Source of the DNA: Agarivorans sp050870875
Lineage (GTDB): Bacteria; Pseudomonadota; Gammaproteobacteria; Enterobacterales; Celerinatantimonadaceae
Direction of reading: 5' to 3'
NCBI RefSeq assembly: GCF_050870875.2
Contig: NZ_CP194041.2
Location: 1,860,001-1,924,000 of the forward strand
DNA length: 64,000 nucleotides
Shown here one piece after another: positions 7,923 through 17,611 of the stretch. The notes under the pieces were generated by a model. It was not told the DNA's origin, ran no database searches, and saw only the letters and a list, made by a program, of their open reading frames with translations. Positions within the stretch are counted from its first letter, which is position 1; each line of letters opens with the position of its first letter. The position numbers and the translations under genes were made by a program.

Positions 7923-10034
7923 ATGGAAATAATTAATCGTCTCACTAGCTTGAAGCTTCAAGACTTCAAAAAGATAGATGCCAGTCTCATCAAAGGTTTT
8001 GGTACGCCAATGGTGGTATTGGCTACCCTTGGCATGGTGGTTCTGCCAATGGCGGCATGGCTACTGGATATCTTGTTTGCATTTAATATTTCCTTAGCCT
8101 TGGTGGTGCTTTTGGTTGCAGTCTATACCAAGCGACCCTTGGATTTTGCGGTATTTCCTACGGTGCTGCTGGTTGCCACTTTACTGCGTTTAGCCCTAAA
8201 CGTTGCATCTACTCGAGTGGTCCTTTTGGAAGGACACAATGGCGGAAATGCTGCGGGTAATGTGATTGAAGCCTTTGGTTCGGTAGTGATTGGTGGAAAC
8301 TATGCTGTCGGCTTGGTGGTCTTTCTTATCTTGATGATCATTAACTTTGTTGTGGTGACCAAAGGTGCGGGTCGGATTGCCGAGGTGAGCGCGCGTTTTA
8401 CTTTGGATGCGATGCCGGGTAAGCAAATGGCGATTGATGCGGATCTTAATGCTGGCATTATCGACCAAGAGCAGGCACGTGTTCGTCGTAGTGAAGTGAC
8501 TGGCGAAGCCGATTTTTATGGATCGATGGATGGCGCGAGTAAATTTGTAAAGGGCGATGCGATTGCTGGGATCCTGATTCTTTTTATTAATATTTTAGGT
8601 GGTTTCATTATTGGTGTGGCCCAACACGATCTGAGTTTTTCGCAAGCGGCAGAAGTTTACACTCTGTTAACCATCGGTGATGGTTTAGTCGCGCAAATTC
8701 CATCGTTACTACTATCTATCGCTGCTGCTCTGATCGTGACCCGTCAAAATACCGAAGCCGATATGGGCGAGCAAGTTAGCTTGCAGCTGTTTAAAGATCC
8801 ACGGGTTATGATTATCTGTGGTTCTATTTTATTAGTGATGGGGATTGTTCCGGGAATGCCGCATTTGGCATTCTTAAGTTGTGCTGCGGTGTGTTTGGTG
8901 ACCGCGTGGTTACGGCATAAAGCCGATGTTAAAAAAGCTGCAGATACAGCCTTACAGCCAGCCAGCACTCATCCTCGTAATAGTAATGAGCCCAAAGAGT
9001 TGGGGTGGGATGATGTACAACCAGTTGATGTGATTGGTCTGGAAGTTGGTTATCGATTAATCCCGCTAGTTGATAAGACTCAAGGCGGAGAATTGCTTGC
9101 TCGGATTAAAGGTGTACGTAAAAAGTTATCTCAAGATTTAGGTTTTTTGGTGCCAGCGGTGCATATTCGTGACAATCTGGATTTAGGCCCTAATCAATAT
9201 CGAATTACCTTGATGGGGGTTACTTATGGTGAATCTGAAGTATTCCATGATCGAGAAATGGCGATAAATCCGGGCCAAGTATTTGGTAAAATTGAAGGCC
9301 AGCCAACCACCGATCCTGCATTTGGTTTAGAGGCGGCTTGGGTTGCAACCGAGCAGCGTGAACACGCCCAAACCCTTGGCTATACGGTTGTTGATTCGGC
9401 GACAGTGGTTGCCACCCACCTTAGTCAATTGTTAACCAATAATGCAGCTAATTTATTGGGACATGAAGAAGTACAAAATTTGTTAGACATGTTAGGGAAT
9501 AGTTTACCTAAGCTTGTTGAAGGTTTAATCCCAGATACCCTGAACTTATCTACTGTTGTTAAAGTGCTGCAAAATTTACTGAGTGAAGGGGTGCCAATTA
9601 GGGATGTACGGAGTATCGTTCAGACCTTGGTGGAATACGGACCGAAGAGCCAGGATGCCGATATTCTGACCGCAGCTTGTCGTATTTCTTTAAAACGTTT
9701 AATCGTTCAAGAGCTAATTGGTAGTGAAGCAGAGTTACCGGTCATTACTTTGTCACCAGACTTGGAGCAAATATTGCATCAATCTATGCAGGCAGGTGGT
9801 AACGATGGTGCAGGAATGGAACCAGGTTTGGCCGAAAAACTGCAAGTATCTTTAACTGAAGCATGCCAAAATCAAGAATTAGCAGGCCAACCAGCGATAT
9901 TATTGACATCCGGTATATTGCGTTCGAGTATGTCGAGGTTCGTTAAAACAGCAATGCCTGCATTACGTGTACTGTCGTATCAAGAAGTGCCGGAAGATAA
10001 ACAAATACGTATTGTGAGTTCAGTTGGGCAATAG
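7923..10034 (+). CDS. flhA: Flagellar export gate protein FlhA
   Basis: A 703-residue protein with eight predicted membrane spans in residues about 25-320, including the FHIPEP-type region (FVVVTKGAGRIAEVSARFTLDAMPGKQMAIDAD, residues about 140-172). A cytosolic ring domain from about 360 binds chaperone-substrate complexes. It is the ring through which export substrates enter. The length is normal. flhF follows 31 bases on. Confidence 0.98.
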   Translation: MEIINRLTSLKLQDFKKIDASLIKGFGTPMVVLATLGMVVLPMAAWLLDILFAFNISLALVVLLVAVYTKRPLDFAVFPTVLLVATLLRLALNVASTRVVLLEGHNGGNAAGNVIEAFGSVVIGGNYAVGLVVFLILMIINFVVVTKGAGRIAEVSARFTLDAMPGKQMAIDADLNAGIIDQEQARVRRSEVTGEADFYGSMDGASKFVKGDAIAGILILFINILGGFIIGVAQHDLSFSQAAEVYTLLTIGDGLVAQIPSLLLSIAAALIVTRQNTEADMGEQVSLQLFKDPRVMIICGSILLVMGIVPGMPHLAFLSCAAVCLVTAWLRHKADVKKAADTALQPASTHPRNSNEPKELGWDDVQPVDVIGLEVGYRLIPLVDKTQGGELLARIKGVRKKLSQDLGFLVPAVHIRDNLDLGPNQYRITLMGVTYGESEVFHDREMAINPGQVFGKIEGQPTTDPAFGLEAAWVATEQREHAQTLGYTVVDSATVVATHLSQLLTNNAANLLGHEEVQNLLDMLGNSLPKLVEGLIPDTLNLSTVVKVLQNLLSEGVPIRDVRSIVQTLVEYGPKSQDADILTAACRISLKRLIVQELIGSEAELPVITLSPDLEQILHQSMQAGGNDGAGMEPGLAEKLQVSLTEACQNQELAGQPAILLTSGILRSSMSRFVKTAMPALRVLSYQEVPEDKQIRIVSSVGQ

Positions 10035-10065
10035 GTCCAATGGGTAAGCAAAAGGAAGGTGACCA

Positions 10066-11481
10066 GTGAAAATGAAACGCTTTTTTGCAAAAGACATGCG
10101 GACCGCGTTAGCCGAGGTGAAAGAGACTCTTGGTAGTGATGCCGTGATCATGTCCAACAAAAAGGTGACCGGAGGCATAGAGATTGTTGCTGCGGTGGAG
10201 CCTTCCAAGACTAATGCTAAGGGAGAAAACTCATCACGAGAGTTAGCCGATGATAGCGTCAATTTATCGTCCGTCAAACCTAAGCACAGTTCTAAAACGT
10301 CAACAAACCAACAGCTTGGTCATGATTTTGACGAAAATGCGAGCCTCAAAGATAATTTGACTAATTTTATGCAGCGCCATCAAAAGCGTCAGCAAGAAAA
10401 TTTGCAACAATCCAGCTTAAATAAATCGCAACGGCCTCGAACCGTTCAGGCTCCTCGCTCCTTGGCTCAGCAGCAAGGGTGGATACAGCAAGGTTCAGCA
10501 GCCAAACCTGCCGCAAGCCGTATTGCAACGCCAAGCGCAGAGGCGAATCACAGTGAAGTGGGTGAATTAAAGAAAGAAATGGCAGCGATGCGAAAGTTGT
10601 TGGAACATCAAGTGTCGGGATTAATGTGGCAGGAAGTTGAGCGGCAAGAGCCTGTTCGAGCGATGTTAATCAAACAGTTACAGTTGGTTGGTTTTGATGA
10701 GGATATGGCCGATCAGGTGGCTGGTTATATCCCCGAAGAGCTAGGCGTACAAGAAGGCTGGCAGCATTTACGGGAATTACTGGCAAATCAGCTCCCTGTC
10801 GGCCAAGATGAAATATTGTTAAAAGGTGGAGCGGTTGCCTTATTGGGCCCGACGGGGGTCGGTAAAACAACCACTATCGCCAAATTAGCTGCGCAGTTTG
10901 CTATGCGCCATGGTCCTGATAGCGTGGCGATGATTACCACAGATACTTATCGTATTGGTGCTCATGAGCAACTGGCAACTTATGGTAAAATTATGGGCTG
11001 TGCAGTTCGAGTGGCGAATGATGAAGCTGAGTTGTCCCAGCTTTTATACCAGTTTAAAGATAAAAAGTTAGTCTTAATCGATACCGCTGGTATGAGCCAA
11101 AGAGATATCCGTCTACATGAACAATTAGACAAGTTAGTCAAAAATAGCCAAGTTAATATCCGTAATTATTTGGTGATGTCAGCCAATGCTCAGCGACGGG
11201 TAATTGAAGAAACTGTAAATCAATTTAAGCGAATTCCTTTGGCTGGTACCATACTTACTAAATTAGATGAAAGTTTAGCGTTAGGTGAAGTGTTAAATGT
11301 AACCTTGCGTCATGCTATACCAATCAGTTACGTTACTCATGGTCAGCAAGTACCAGAAGATATTGCAGTGGCGGTGCCTAGCGAATTAGTTGAGCAAGCT
11401 TTGTCGGTGATAGATAAGCATTCTCAGCAACACTTTTGGTTTAGTGAAACCGAACAACAGAAGGTTTCGGATGTATTCTAA
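10066..11481 (+). CDS. flhF: Flagellar placement GTPase FlhF
   Basis: A 471-residue SRP-type GTPase that selects the cell pole for flagellum assembly. The N-terminus (MKMKRFFAKDM) and a Gln/Ser-rich linker precede the NG domain. The P-loop GPTGVGKTT is at residues 261-269, and TTDTYRIGAHEQL and VLIDTAGMSQRD follow. GTG at 10066 is preferred because AAGGAAGG lies 6 bases upstream; ATG at 10072 would be too far. Its presence implies a polar rather than peritrichous flagellum. It overlaps flhG. Confidence 0.97.
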   Translation: MKMKRFFAKDMRTALAEVKETLGSDAVIMSNKKVTGGIEIVAAVEPSKTNAKGENSSRELADDSVNLSSVKPKHSSKTSTNQQLGHDFDENASLKDNLTNFMQRHQKRQQENLQQSSLNKSQRPRTVQAPRSLAQQQGWIQQGSAAKPAASRIATPSAEANHSEVGELKKEMAAMRKLLEHQVSGLMWQEVERQEPVRAMLIKQLQLVGFDEDMADQVAGYIPEELGVQEGWQHLRELLANQLPVGQDEILLKGGAVALLGPTGVGKTTTIAKLAAQFAMRHGPDSVAMITTDTYRIGAHEQLATYGKIMGCAVRVANDEAELSQLLYQFKDKKLVLIDTAGMSQRDIRLHEQLDKLVKNSQVNIRNYLVMSANAQRRVIEETVNQFKRIPLAGTILTKLDESLALGEVLNVTLRHAIPISYVTHGQQVPEDIAVAVPSELVEQALSVIDKHSQQHFWFSETEQQKVSDVF

Positions 11482-12364
11482 ACATAATGATTTTGATCAA
11501 GCTAGCGGCTTACGAATGATGCAACAAAAAAATAATGTGAAAGTAATCGCAGTGACTGGTGGAAAGGGTGGGGTTGGTAAAACCAACGTGACGCTTAACA
11601 TGGGAATTGCAATGGCGGGTCAAGGCAAGCGAGTCATGGTCCTTGATGCGGACTTAGGTTTGGCGAATGTTGATGTGCTACTTGGGCTGCGCGTGACTAA
11701 AAATCTGTCGCATGTGCTATCGGGAGAGTGCACTCTTGACGAAGTATTAGTTGAGGGACCAAATGGGATTCTGATTGCGCCAGCAACTTCAGGAACTCAA
11801 TCCATGGTTGAATTAAGCCCTGCGGAACATGCAGGTTTAATTCGTGCTTTTAGTAGTATGAAAACACCGATAGATGTTTTGCTGGTTGATACCGCAGCGG
11901 GCATCTCTGATATGGTGTTGAGTTTTGCAAAAGCGTCGCAAGATATTTTAGTCGTCGTGTGTGACGAACCAACATCAATTACCGATGCTTATGCCCTGAT
12001 TAAACTACTCTCTAATAATCATGGGGTGTATAAATTTAAAGTTGTTGCCAATATGGTTCGTAGTTTAAGAGAAGGTCAGGAGTTATTTACCAAGTTGACT
12101 CGGGTGACGGAACGGTTTTTAGATGCCACTCTCGAGTTAGTGTCTTGTATTCCCTATGATAACAATGTCCGATTGGCCGTTCGCAAACAACGTGTTGTGG
12201 TTGAAGCCTATCCTAAGTCACCAGCGTCTTTGGCATTTCGCTCTTTAGCCAGCAAAGCGGCTACTTGGCCGATACCTGAGCAAGCGGGAGGACATTTAGA
12301 ATTTTTCATCGAGAATCTTCTCGAATTTGGACAACGCAAGAATAGAGAGCAGCTTAGTGAATAA
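11471..12364 (+). CDS. flhG: Flagellar number regulator FlhG (FleN), MinD-like ATPase
   Basis: A 297-residue MinD/ParA-family ATPase that limits flagellar number and, in Pseudomonas and Vibrio, restrains the master activator FleQ/FlrA. The deviant Walker A KGGVGKT is at residues 32-38. The N-terminal DQASGLR (residues 9-15) matches the DQAxxLR activation helix known to stimulate FlhF GTPase. ATG at 11471 is chosen because it includes this motif and overlaps the flhF stop; an in-frame codon at 11444 adds only an unconserved tail. Confidence 0.96.
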   Translation: MYSKHNDFDQASGLRMMQQKNNVKVIAVTGGKGGVGKTNVTLNMGIAMAGQGKRVMVLDADLGLANVDVLLGLRVTKNLSHVLSGECTLDEVLVEGPNGILIAPATSGTQSMVELSPAEHAGLIRAFSSMKTPIDVLLVDTAAGISDMVLSFAKASQDILVVVCDEPTSITDAYALIKLLSNNHGVYKFKVVANMVRSLREGQELFTKLTRVTERFLDATLELVSCIPYDNNVRLAVRKQRVVVEAYPKSPASLAFRSLASKAATWPIPEQAGGHLEFFIENLLEFGQRKNREQLSE

Positions 12365-13082
12365 AGTTGCCGCCTACGCCAATACCAGCGTTAACGACAC
12401 TAATGCGTTAGTGGAGCGTCACGCCATTTTGGTTAAACGGATTGCCCATCACTTAATGGCTAGGCTACCGGCCAGTGTTATTGTGGATGATTTAATCCAA
12501 TCTGGAATGATCGGGCTGATAGAAGCCGCTCGTAATTTTGATGGCTCTAAAGGTGCTAGCTTTGAAACCTATGCAGGGATCCGAATTCGCGGCGCGATGC
12601 TTGATGAAATACGCCGTGGTGATTGGGTTCCGCGTTCTGTACATAAAAATAGTCGCGCGATTAGTGACGCTATAGCTGCTGTTGAAAGAGAAAAAAATGG
12701 TGACGCTAAAGACGCTGAAGTTGCTGAAAAACTCGGGGTTTCTCTTCGCGAATACCATACGATGTTAGCGGATGTTAATTGCGGGCGAATCTTAGGCATT
12801 GAGGACCTTGGGGTAAACGAGGATGTCATTTCTAACGAAGAAAGTCGCGAGCAAAATCGTCCTTTCGAAGGTTTTGCAAATCAACGATTTCAACAATCTT
12901 TGGCGGAGTGCATCAAAGGGCTACCTGAACGAGAAGCCTTAGTATTATCGCTTTATTACGATGAAGAGCTTAATCTTAAAGAAATTGGTGAAGTATTAAG
13001 CGTTAGTGAGTCGAGAGTGAGTCAAATTCATAGTCAAGCGCTTGCCAGAGTGAAAACTCGAATGCGAGATTGGACACAATAG
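12357..13082 (+). CDS. fliA: Flagellar sigma factor FliA (sigma-28)
   Basis: About 241 residues. It has sigma regions 2 (LIQSGMIGLIEAARNFD, SFETYAGIRIRGAMLDEIRRGDWVP), 3 and 4 (LPEREALVLSLYYDEELNLKEIGEVL, ESRVSQIHSQAL). It directs transcription of late flagellar and chemotaxis genes. GTG at 12357 overlaps the flhG stop and gives the family length; a TTG 30 bases upstream is less likely. It is probably co-transcribed with flhA, flhF and flhG. Confidence 0.96.
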   Translation: MNKVAAYANTSVNDTNALVERHAILVKRIAHHLMARLPASVIVDDLIQSGMIGLIEAARNFDGSKGASFETYAGIRIRGAMLDEIRRGDWVPRSVHKNSRAISDAIAAVEREKNGDAKDAEVAEKLGVSLREYHTMLADVNCGRILGIEDLGVNEDVISNEESREQNRPFEGFANQRFQQSLAECIKGLPEREALVLSLYYDEELNLKEIGEVLSVSESRVSQIHSQALARVKTRMRDWTQ

Positions 13083-13118
13083 AGAAATTCATCCTTACAA
13101 AACTTATAAAAGATGGAC

Positions 13119-13146
13119 TAAAATTGTGTTTATTAAGGCATAATAA
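13119..13146 (+). promoter_or_regulatory. Possible sigma-28 (FliA) promoter before cheY
   Basis: TAAAATTG at 13119-13126 is followed after 11 bases by GCATAATA at 13138-13145. The spacing of the TAAA and GC elements is right for FliA promoters (TAAA-N15-GCCGATAA), but the downstream box matches only partly. It lies in the 126-base gap between fliA and cheY, where a late promoter would be expected. Confidence 0.35.
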
Positions 13147-13208
13147 TGTATTACATAAATTTGTGACCCGTTTGTGGGCTAGTAAAACATCCAGCTGGGG
13201 GACGTACC

Positions 13209-13592
13209 TTGGATAAAAATATGAAAATTCTGGTTGTTGATGATTTTTCAACAATGAGAAGGATTATTAAGAACTTGTTGAGAGATTTAGGTTTCAACAA
13301 TACACATGAGGCCGATGACGGTAACACCGCGCTACCAATGCTTAAGGGTGGCGATTTTGAGTTTGTAGTGACTGATTGGAATATGCCTGGTATGGAAGGT
13401 ATCGATTTGTTGAAAAACATTCGTGCCGATGAGAGTTTAGCTCACCTGCCTGTATTGATGGTCACCGCGGAAGCGAAACGTGAACAAATTATTGAAGCCG
13501 CACAAGCCGGAGTAAATGGTTATATTGTAAAACCTTTTACAGCAGCTACTTTAAAAGAGAAGCTCGATAAGATTTTCGAAAGATTACAATAA
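13209..13592 (+). CDS. cheY: Chemotaxis response regulator CheY
   Basis: A single-domain receiver of 127 residues. Acidic pocket D11-D12, phospho-acceptor D56 in VVTDWNMP, a Thr in VTAEA and Lys in YIVKPF are all present. CheY-P binds FliM to change rotation. TTG at 13209 gives the N-terminus MDKNMKIL found in Vibrio and Shewanella CheY; ATG at 13221 is the alternative. cheZ follows after 11 bases. Confidence 0.97.
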   Translation: MDKNMKILVVDDFSTMRRIIKNLLRDLGFNNTHEADDGNTALPMLKGGDFEFVVTDWNMPGMEGIDLLKNIRADESLAHLPVLMVTAEAKREQIIEAAQAGVNGYIVKPFTAATLKEKLDKIFERLQ

Positions 13593-13603
13593 AAGGAAGA
13601 CGC

Positions 13604-14344
13604 GTGAGCACCGATACTCCGATTATTTCATTAGCGGATGCGCAACAACTGGTGATGCTACTTGAAATGGGAAAGGTCGCCGAGGCGAACCAACTAGTCA
13701 GTGAGCTATGTGCTCCAAAAGCTAACTTGCTGTTTGATAAAGTTGGCCAGCTCACTCGTCAACTTCACGATTCATTAAATGATTTCAAATTGGATATTCG
13801 GATCAATGAACTCGCGAACCAAGAAATCCCCGATGCCAAAGAACGTTTAAATTATGTCATCGAAATGACCGACCAAGCTGCTAATAAAACGATGGATGCA
13901 GTCGAGTCGGGTTTGCCGATTGCTGATAAATTAACCAATGATATCAATGATATTATGCCTGTATGGCAAAATTTGATGGATCGGAAAATTGAGTTAGGCC
14001 AATTTAAAGCGCTGTGTCACCAAATCGATATTTTTCTGACTAGTTCTTCATCTGATGCCGATAAACTACGTAACATGCTTACTGAAATTTTAATGGCACA
14101 GGATTTTCAGGATCTTACCGGGCAAATGATTCGAAAGGTGATCACTTTAGTTCAGGAGGTTGAAGAGAATTTAGTTGAGATGCTCACCTTGTTTGGCACT
14201 GACATGGTGGATGTCGCTCCTGGTCAAGATGATAAAAAATCGGGTGTTGAAGCAGAAGGCCCTATAATTAATAAAGAACAAAGGGATGACGTTGTTAACG
14301 ATCAAGACGATGTTGATGACTTGTTGTCTAGTTTAGGATTTTAA
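13604..14344 (+). CDS. cheZ: CheY-P phosphatase CheZ
   Basis: A 246-residue helical protein that dephosphorylates CheY-P. The catalytic helix contains ILMAQDFQDLTGQMIRKV (residues about 165-183) with the conserved acidic and Gln residues. The extreme C-terminus, DVDDLLSSLGF, is the CheY-binding peptide. It starts with GTG after AAAGGAAG and sits between cheY and cheA. Confidence 0.96.
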   Translation: MSTDTPIISLADAQQLVMLLEMGKVAEANQLVSELCAPKANLLFDKVGQLTRQLHDSLNDFKLDIRINELANQEIPDAKERLNYVIEMTDQAANKTMDAVESGLPIADKLTNDINDIMPVWQNLMDRKIELGQFKALCHQIDIFLTSSSSDADKLRNMLTEILMAQDFQDLTGQMIRKVITLVQEVEENLVEMLTLFGTDMVDVAPGQDDKKSGVEAEGPIINKEQRDDVVNDQDDVDDLLSSLGF

Positions 14345-14355
14345 GGGAGTAGCGC

Positions 14356-16446
14356 ATGTCGTTTGATGTAGATGAAGACATCTTACAAGACTTTCTGGTA
14401 GAAGCGGCAGAGATCCTAGAGCAGCTTTCTGAACAGCTTGTTGATCTAGAAAAACGTCCTGATGATAGTAACTTATTGAATGCTATATTTAGGGGTTTTC
14501 ATACCGTTAAAGGTGGTGCTGGTTTCTTATCATTAACTGAACTCGTTGACGTTTGTCATGGTGCGGAAAATGTGTTTGACACATTACGTAACGGTGGCCG
14601 TGGGGTGTCATCAGAGTTAATGGATGTCATACTTGAAGCACTTGATTCCGTGAATGATATGTTTGCTAAGGTGCAAGCAAGAGAACCTTTAACACCAGCT
14701 TCGCCAGAGCTTATTGAGCGATTGCATCAATTATCTCGGCCTGCTTCAGAAGATCAGGTGGTGGTTGAGCCGGAACCTGAGCCCGAGCCCGAGCAAATTC
14801 CAGAGAGTAAATCAGCTACAGGCACTGGTATTGATGATATTTCTGATGACGAATTTGAAAGCTTACTCGATGAGTTGCATGGCTCAGGTGCCCCAAAAGC
14901 GGCTTCTCAAGCGAGTCCGGTAAGTGCTGCAGCCCCTAGCGAAACTGCGGGTGGTGGCGATATTTCTGATGATGAGTTTGAAAAGCTACTCGACGAGCTG
15001 CATGGCTCTAAAGCACCAAGTGCTAAACCTGCCGCTGTTACGTCAGTGGAAACGGTGACGAACAGTGACGAAATTGGCGATGATGAATTCGAAAAGTTAT
15101 TAGATCAGCTGCATGGTGCCGGTAAAGCGCCTGAGGTTAAGGCGGCAGCTAAGCCCGAAGTCACCCCGAAGGTCGAGCCGAAGAAAGTTGCACCAACAAA
15201 AGTTGCAGCTACTCCGAAAGCTGCTGCTCCAGCCAAGTCTGAGCCGGCAAAAGCAGCGCCCAAACAAGCACCTCAGGGGGAAACGACGGTTCGCGTCGAT
15301 ACCCGAACTCTCGACGAAATCATGAATATGGTTGGGGAATTAGTTTTAGTCCGTAATCGTTTGGTTAGTCTTGGTTTAACCAGTAATGATGAGGATATGG
15401 CTAAGGCGACCTCTAACCTTGACGTTGTGACCGCTGATTTACAGGGTGCAGTGATGAAAACTCGAATGCAGCCTATTAAGAAGGTGTTCGGTCGTTTTCC
15501 TCGAGTCGTTCGTGATTTAGCTCGTAGTTTGAAGAAAGATATTAACTTGGAATTGGTCGGTGAAGATACCGATTTAGACAAAAACCTAGTGGAAGCGTTA
15601 GCCGATCCACTGGTGCATTTAGTGCGAAACTCGGTTGATCACGGCATTGAAATGCCAGACCAACGTGAAGCGGCAGGAAAACCGCGTACTGGTGTCATTC
15701 GTTTGTCAGCCTCGCAAGAAGGTGATCATATCTTGCTGATGATCGAAGATGACGGCGCGGGAATGAATGCAGATAAGCTTAAATCTATCGCTATAGAGCG
15801 CGGTGTTTTAGATGCCGATGCGGCGGCAAGAATGCCAGACAAAGATGCTTATAGTTTGATTTTTGCACCAGGTTTTTCGACAAAAACTGAGATTTCTGAT
15901 ATTTCGGGGCGTGGTGTTGGCATGGACGTGGTCAAAACCAGTATCACCCAGCTGAACGGTTCTGTGGATATTGATTCTAAGCTCGGAGGCGGTACTACTT
16001 TACAAATCAAAGTACCATTAACGTTAGCTATTCTACCCACTTTGATGGTTGATGTAGGTAAACAGACTTTTGCTTTACCACTCACCAGTGTAAATGAAAT
16101 CTTTCATCTGGATTTAACCAAAACCAATGTTGTTGACGGTCAGGAAACCGTTATTGTCCGTAATAAAGCTATACCTCTATTTTATTTGCAAGATTGGTTG
16201 ATCCGTAATAGTCAATCTGGACAGAGAAGTTCTCAAGGACATGTGGTTATCGTACAGATAGGCCAACAACAGGTGGGATTTGTCGTTGACAATCTCATTG
16301 GGCAGGAAGAAGTTGTGATAAAAGCGCTTGACCAGTTATTGCAAGGTACCCCTGGAATGGCCGGGGCGACGATTACCAGTGATGGTCGTATCGCACTCAT
16401 ACTCGATATTCCTAGTTTACTAAAACGCTACGCTCGTAAGTTATAA
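14356..16446 (+). CDS. cheA: Chemotaxis histidine kinase CheA
   Basis: A 696-residue kinase. The HPt domain (1-120) carries phospho-accepting His49 in FHTVKGG. Residues about 125-310 are an Ala/Pro/Lys-rich linker with no obvious P2 domain. It holds three copies of a DDEFEKLLDELHG-like motif (162-176, 203-217, 240-254). Dimerisation (about 313-385), HATPase (NSVDHGIE, DDGAGM, GRGVGMDVV) and CheW-like P5 (about 555-696) domains follow. The linker probably serves polar array assembly with the ParP encoded downstream. Confidence 0.97.
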   Translation: MSFDVDEDILQDFLVEAAEILEQLSEQLVDLEKRPDDSNLLNAIFRGFHTVKGGAGFLSLTELVDVCHGAENVFDTLRNGGRGVSSELMDVILEALDSVNDMFAKVQAREPLTPASPELIERLHQLSRPASEDQVVVEPEPEPEPEQIPESKSATGTGIDDISDDEFESLLDELHGSGAPKAASQASPVSAAAPSETAGGGDISDDEFEKLLDELHGSKAPSAKPAAVTSVETVTNSDEIGDDEFEKLLDQLHGAGKAPEVKAAAKPEVTPKVEPKKVAPTKVAATPKAAAPAKSEPAKAAPKQAPQGETTVRVDTRTLDEIMNMVGELVLVRNRLVSLGLTSNDEDMAKATSNLDVVTADLQGAVMKTRMQPIKKVFGRFPRVVRDLARSLKKDINLELVGEDTDLDKNLVEALADPLVHLVRNSVDHGIEMPDQREAAGKPRTGVIRLSASQEGDHILLMIEDDGAGMNADKLKSIAIERGVLDADAAARMPDKDAYSLIFAPGFSTKTEISDISGRGVGMDVVKTSITQLNGSVDIDSKLGGGTTLQIKVPLTLAILPTLMVDVGKQTFALPLTSVNEIFHLDLTKTNVVDGQETVIVRNKAIPLFYLQDWLIRNSQSGQRSSQGHVVIVQIGQQQVGFVVDNLIGQEEVVIKALDQLLQGTPGMAGATITSDGRIALILDIPSLLKRYARKL
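14839..15117 (+). repeat. Three motif repeats in the CheA linker
   Basis: A 15-residue acidic motif ending LLDxLHG occurs three times at codons 162-176, 203-217 and 240-254, spaced by Ala/Pro-rich tracts. The copies differ in DNA sequence, so the protein motif is being kept by selection rather than by recent duplication. Confidence 0.85.
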
Positions 16447-16477
16447 CGCCGAGCACAGCCCTTAAAAAGAATTGAGT

Positions 16478-17611
16478 ATGGCAATAAAAGTATTAGTTGT
16501 TGATGATTCTAGTTTTTTCAGACGTCGAGTCAGCGAGATTATTAACGCTGACCCAAGCCTTGAGGTGATAGGTGCAGCTAAGAATGGCCGCGAGGCCATT
16601 GAAATGGTTGCAAGTTTAAAACCTGACGTGATTACCATGGATATTGAAATGCCAGTTATGGATGGCATTACGGCTGTAAAAGAAATTATGGCCAAACATC
16701 CCACGCCAGTGCTGATGTTTTCATCGTTAACCCACGATGGTGCTAAAGCGACCTTAGATGCTCTAGATGCTGGTGCACTTGATTTTATCCCCAAAAAATT
16801 TGAAGACATTGCTCGTGATCGTGAAGAAGCCGTCAGCTTGTTACAACAACGAGTAAAGGCCATTGCCAGACGCCGAGTGATAGCGCGTCGAGCGCCATCG
16901 AGTCTGACTCCCCGAGCCGACAAACCTTTGACGCCAAGCGCCCGGACGCCACTAAGGCCGACGACCGCGGCAAGCAGCCAACCTTCGGTAGAGCGCAAGG
17001 TTCGTACGTCTGGTGTGTTTAAACCTTCAGGAAAACGCTATAAATTAGTCGCGATAGGGACCTCTACCGGTGGTCCGGTGGCTTTGCAAACAATTTTAAC
17101 GCAGTTGCCGGCTGGGTTTCCTAAGCCCATTTTATTAGTTCAGCATATGCCAGCTACATTTACAGCTGCATTTGCTCAACGCTTAAATACACTGTCACGG
17201 GTTAATGTGAAGCAGGCCGAGGATGGAGATGAATTGCGACCGGGTTGTGCTTATCTCGCACCCGGTGGCAAACAGATGTTAGTTGAGCCTCGCGGTCAGT
17301 ATGGTCGCTTACGAATTATTGATGGCAATGACAAAGTCAACTATAAACCTTGTGTCGATATTACTTTTGCTTCTTTGGCGAAAAGTCATCAGGGCGACGT
17401 TTTAGCCATGATTTTGACTGGTATGGGGGCTGATGGGCGAGATGGTTGCCGTTTATTGAAAGATAAAGGCTCAACGATCTGGGCTCAGGATGAAGCCAGT
17501 TGTGTTGTTTATGGTATGCCACAGGCCGTCGCAAGTGCTGGACTCGCCTCCAATCAAATGCCTCTCGATCGTTTTTCTGAAGCGATAGTTATGGAAATTG
17601 GTAATGGATAA
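16478..17611 (+). CDS. cheB: Protein-glutamate methylesterase CheB
   Basis: A 377-residue two-domain protein that demethylates and deamidates chemoreceptors. The receiver domain has D9-D10 and phospho-Asp55 in TMDIEMP. A basic, Pro/Ser-rich linker (about 130-180) leads to the esterase, with its triad visible in GTSTGGP (Ser), QHMP (His) and GMGADG (Asp). ATG at 16478 is preferred over TTG at 16472. The end overlaps the next gene by 8 bases. Confidence 0.96.
   Translation: MAIKVLVVDDSSFFRRRVSEIINADPSLEVIGAAKNGREAIEMVASLKPDVITMDIEMPVMDGITAVKEIMAKHPTPVLMFSSLTHDGAKATLDALDAGALDFIPKKFEDIARDREEAVSLLQQRVKAIARRRVIARRAPSSLTPRADKPLTPSARTPLRPTTAASSQPSVERKVRTSGVFKPSGKRYKLVAIGTSTGGPVALQTILTQLPAGFPKPILLVQHMPATFTAAFAQRLNTLSRVNVKQAEDGDELRPGCAYLAPGGKQMLVEPRGQYGRLRIIDGNDKVNYKPCVDITFASLAKSHQGDVLAMILTGMGADGRDGCRLLKDKGSTIWAQDEASCVVYGMPQAVASAGLASNQMPLDRFSEAIVMEIGNG

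Noticed and set aside
16462..16998. Minus-strand frame of 178 codons opposite cheB
   Set aside because: It mirrors the CheB receiver domain; no ribosome site or recognisable domain.
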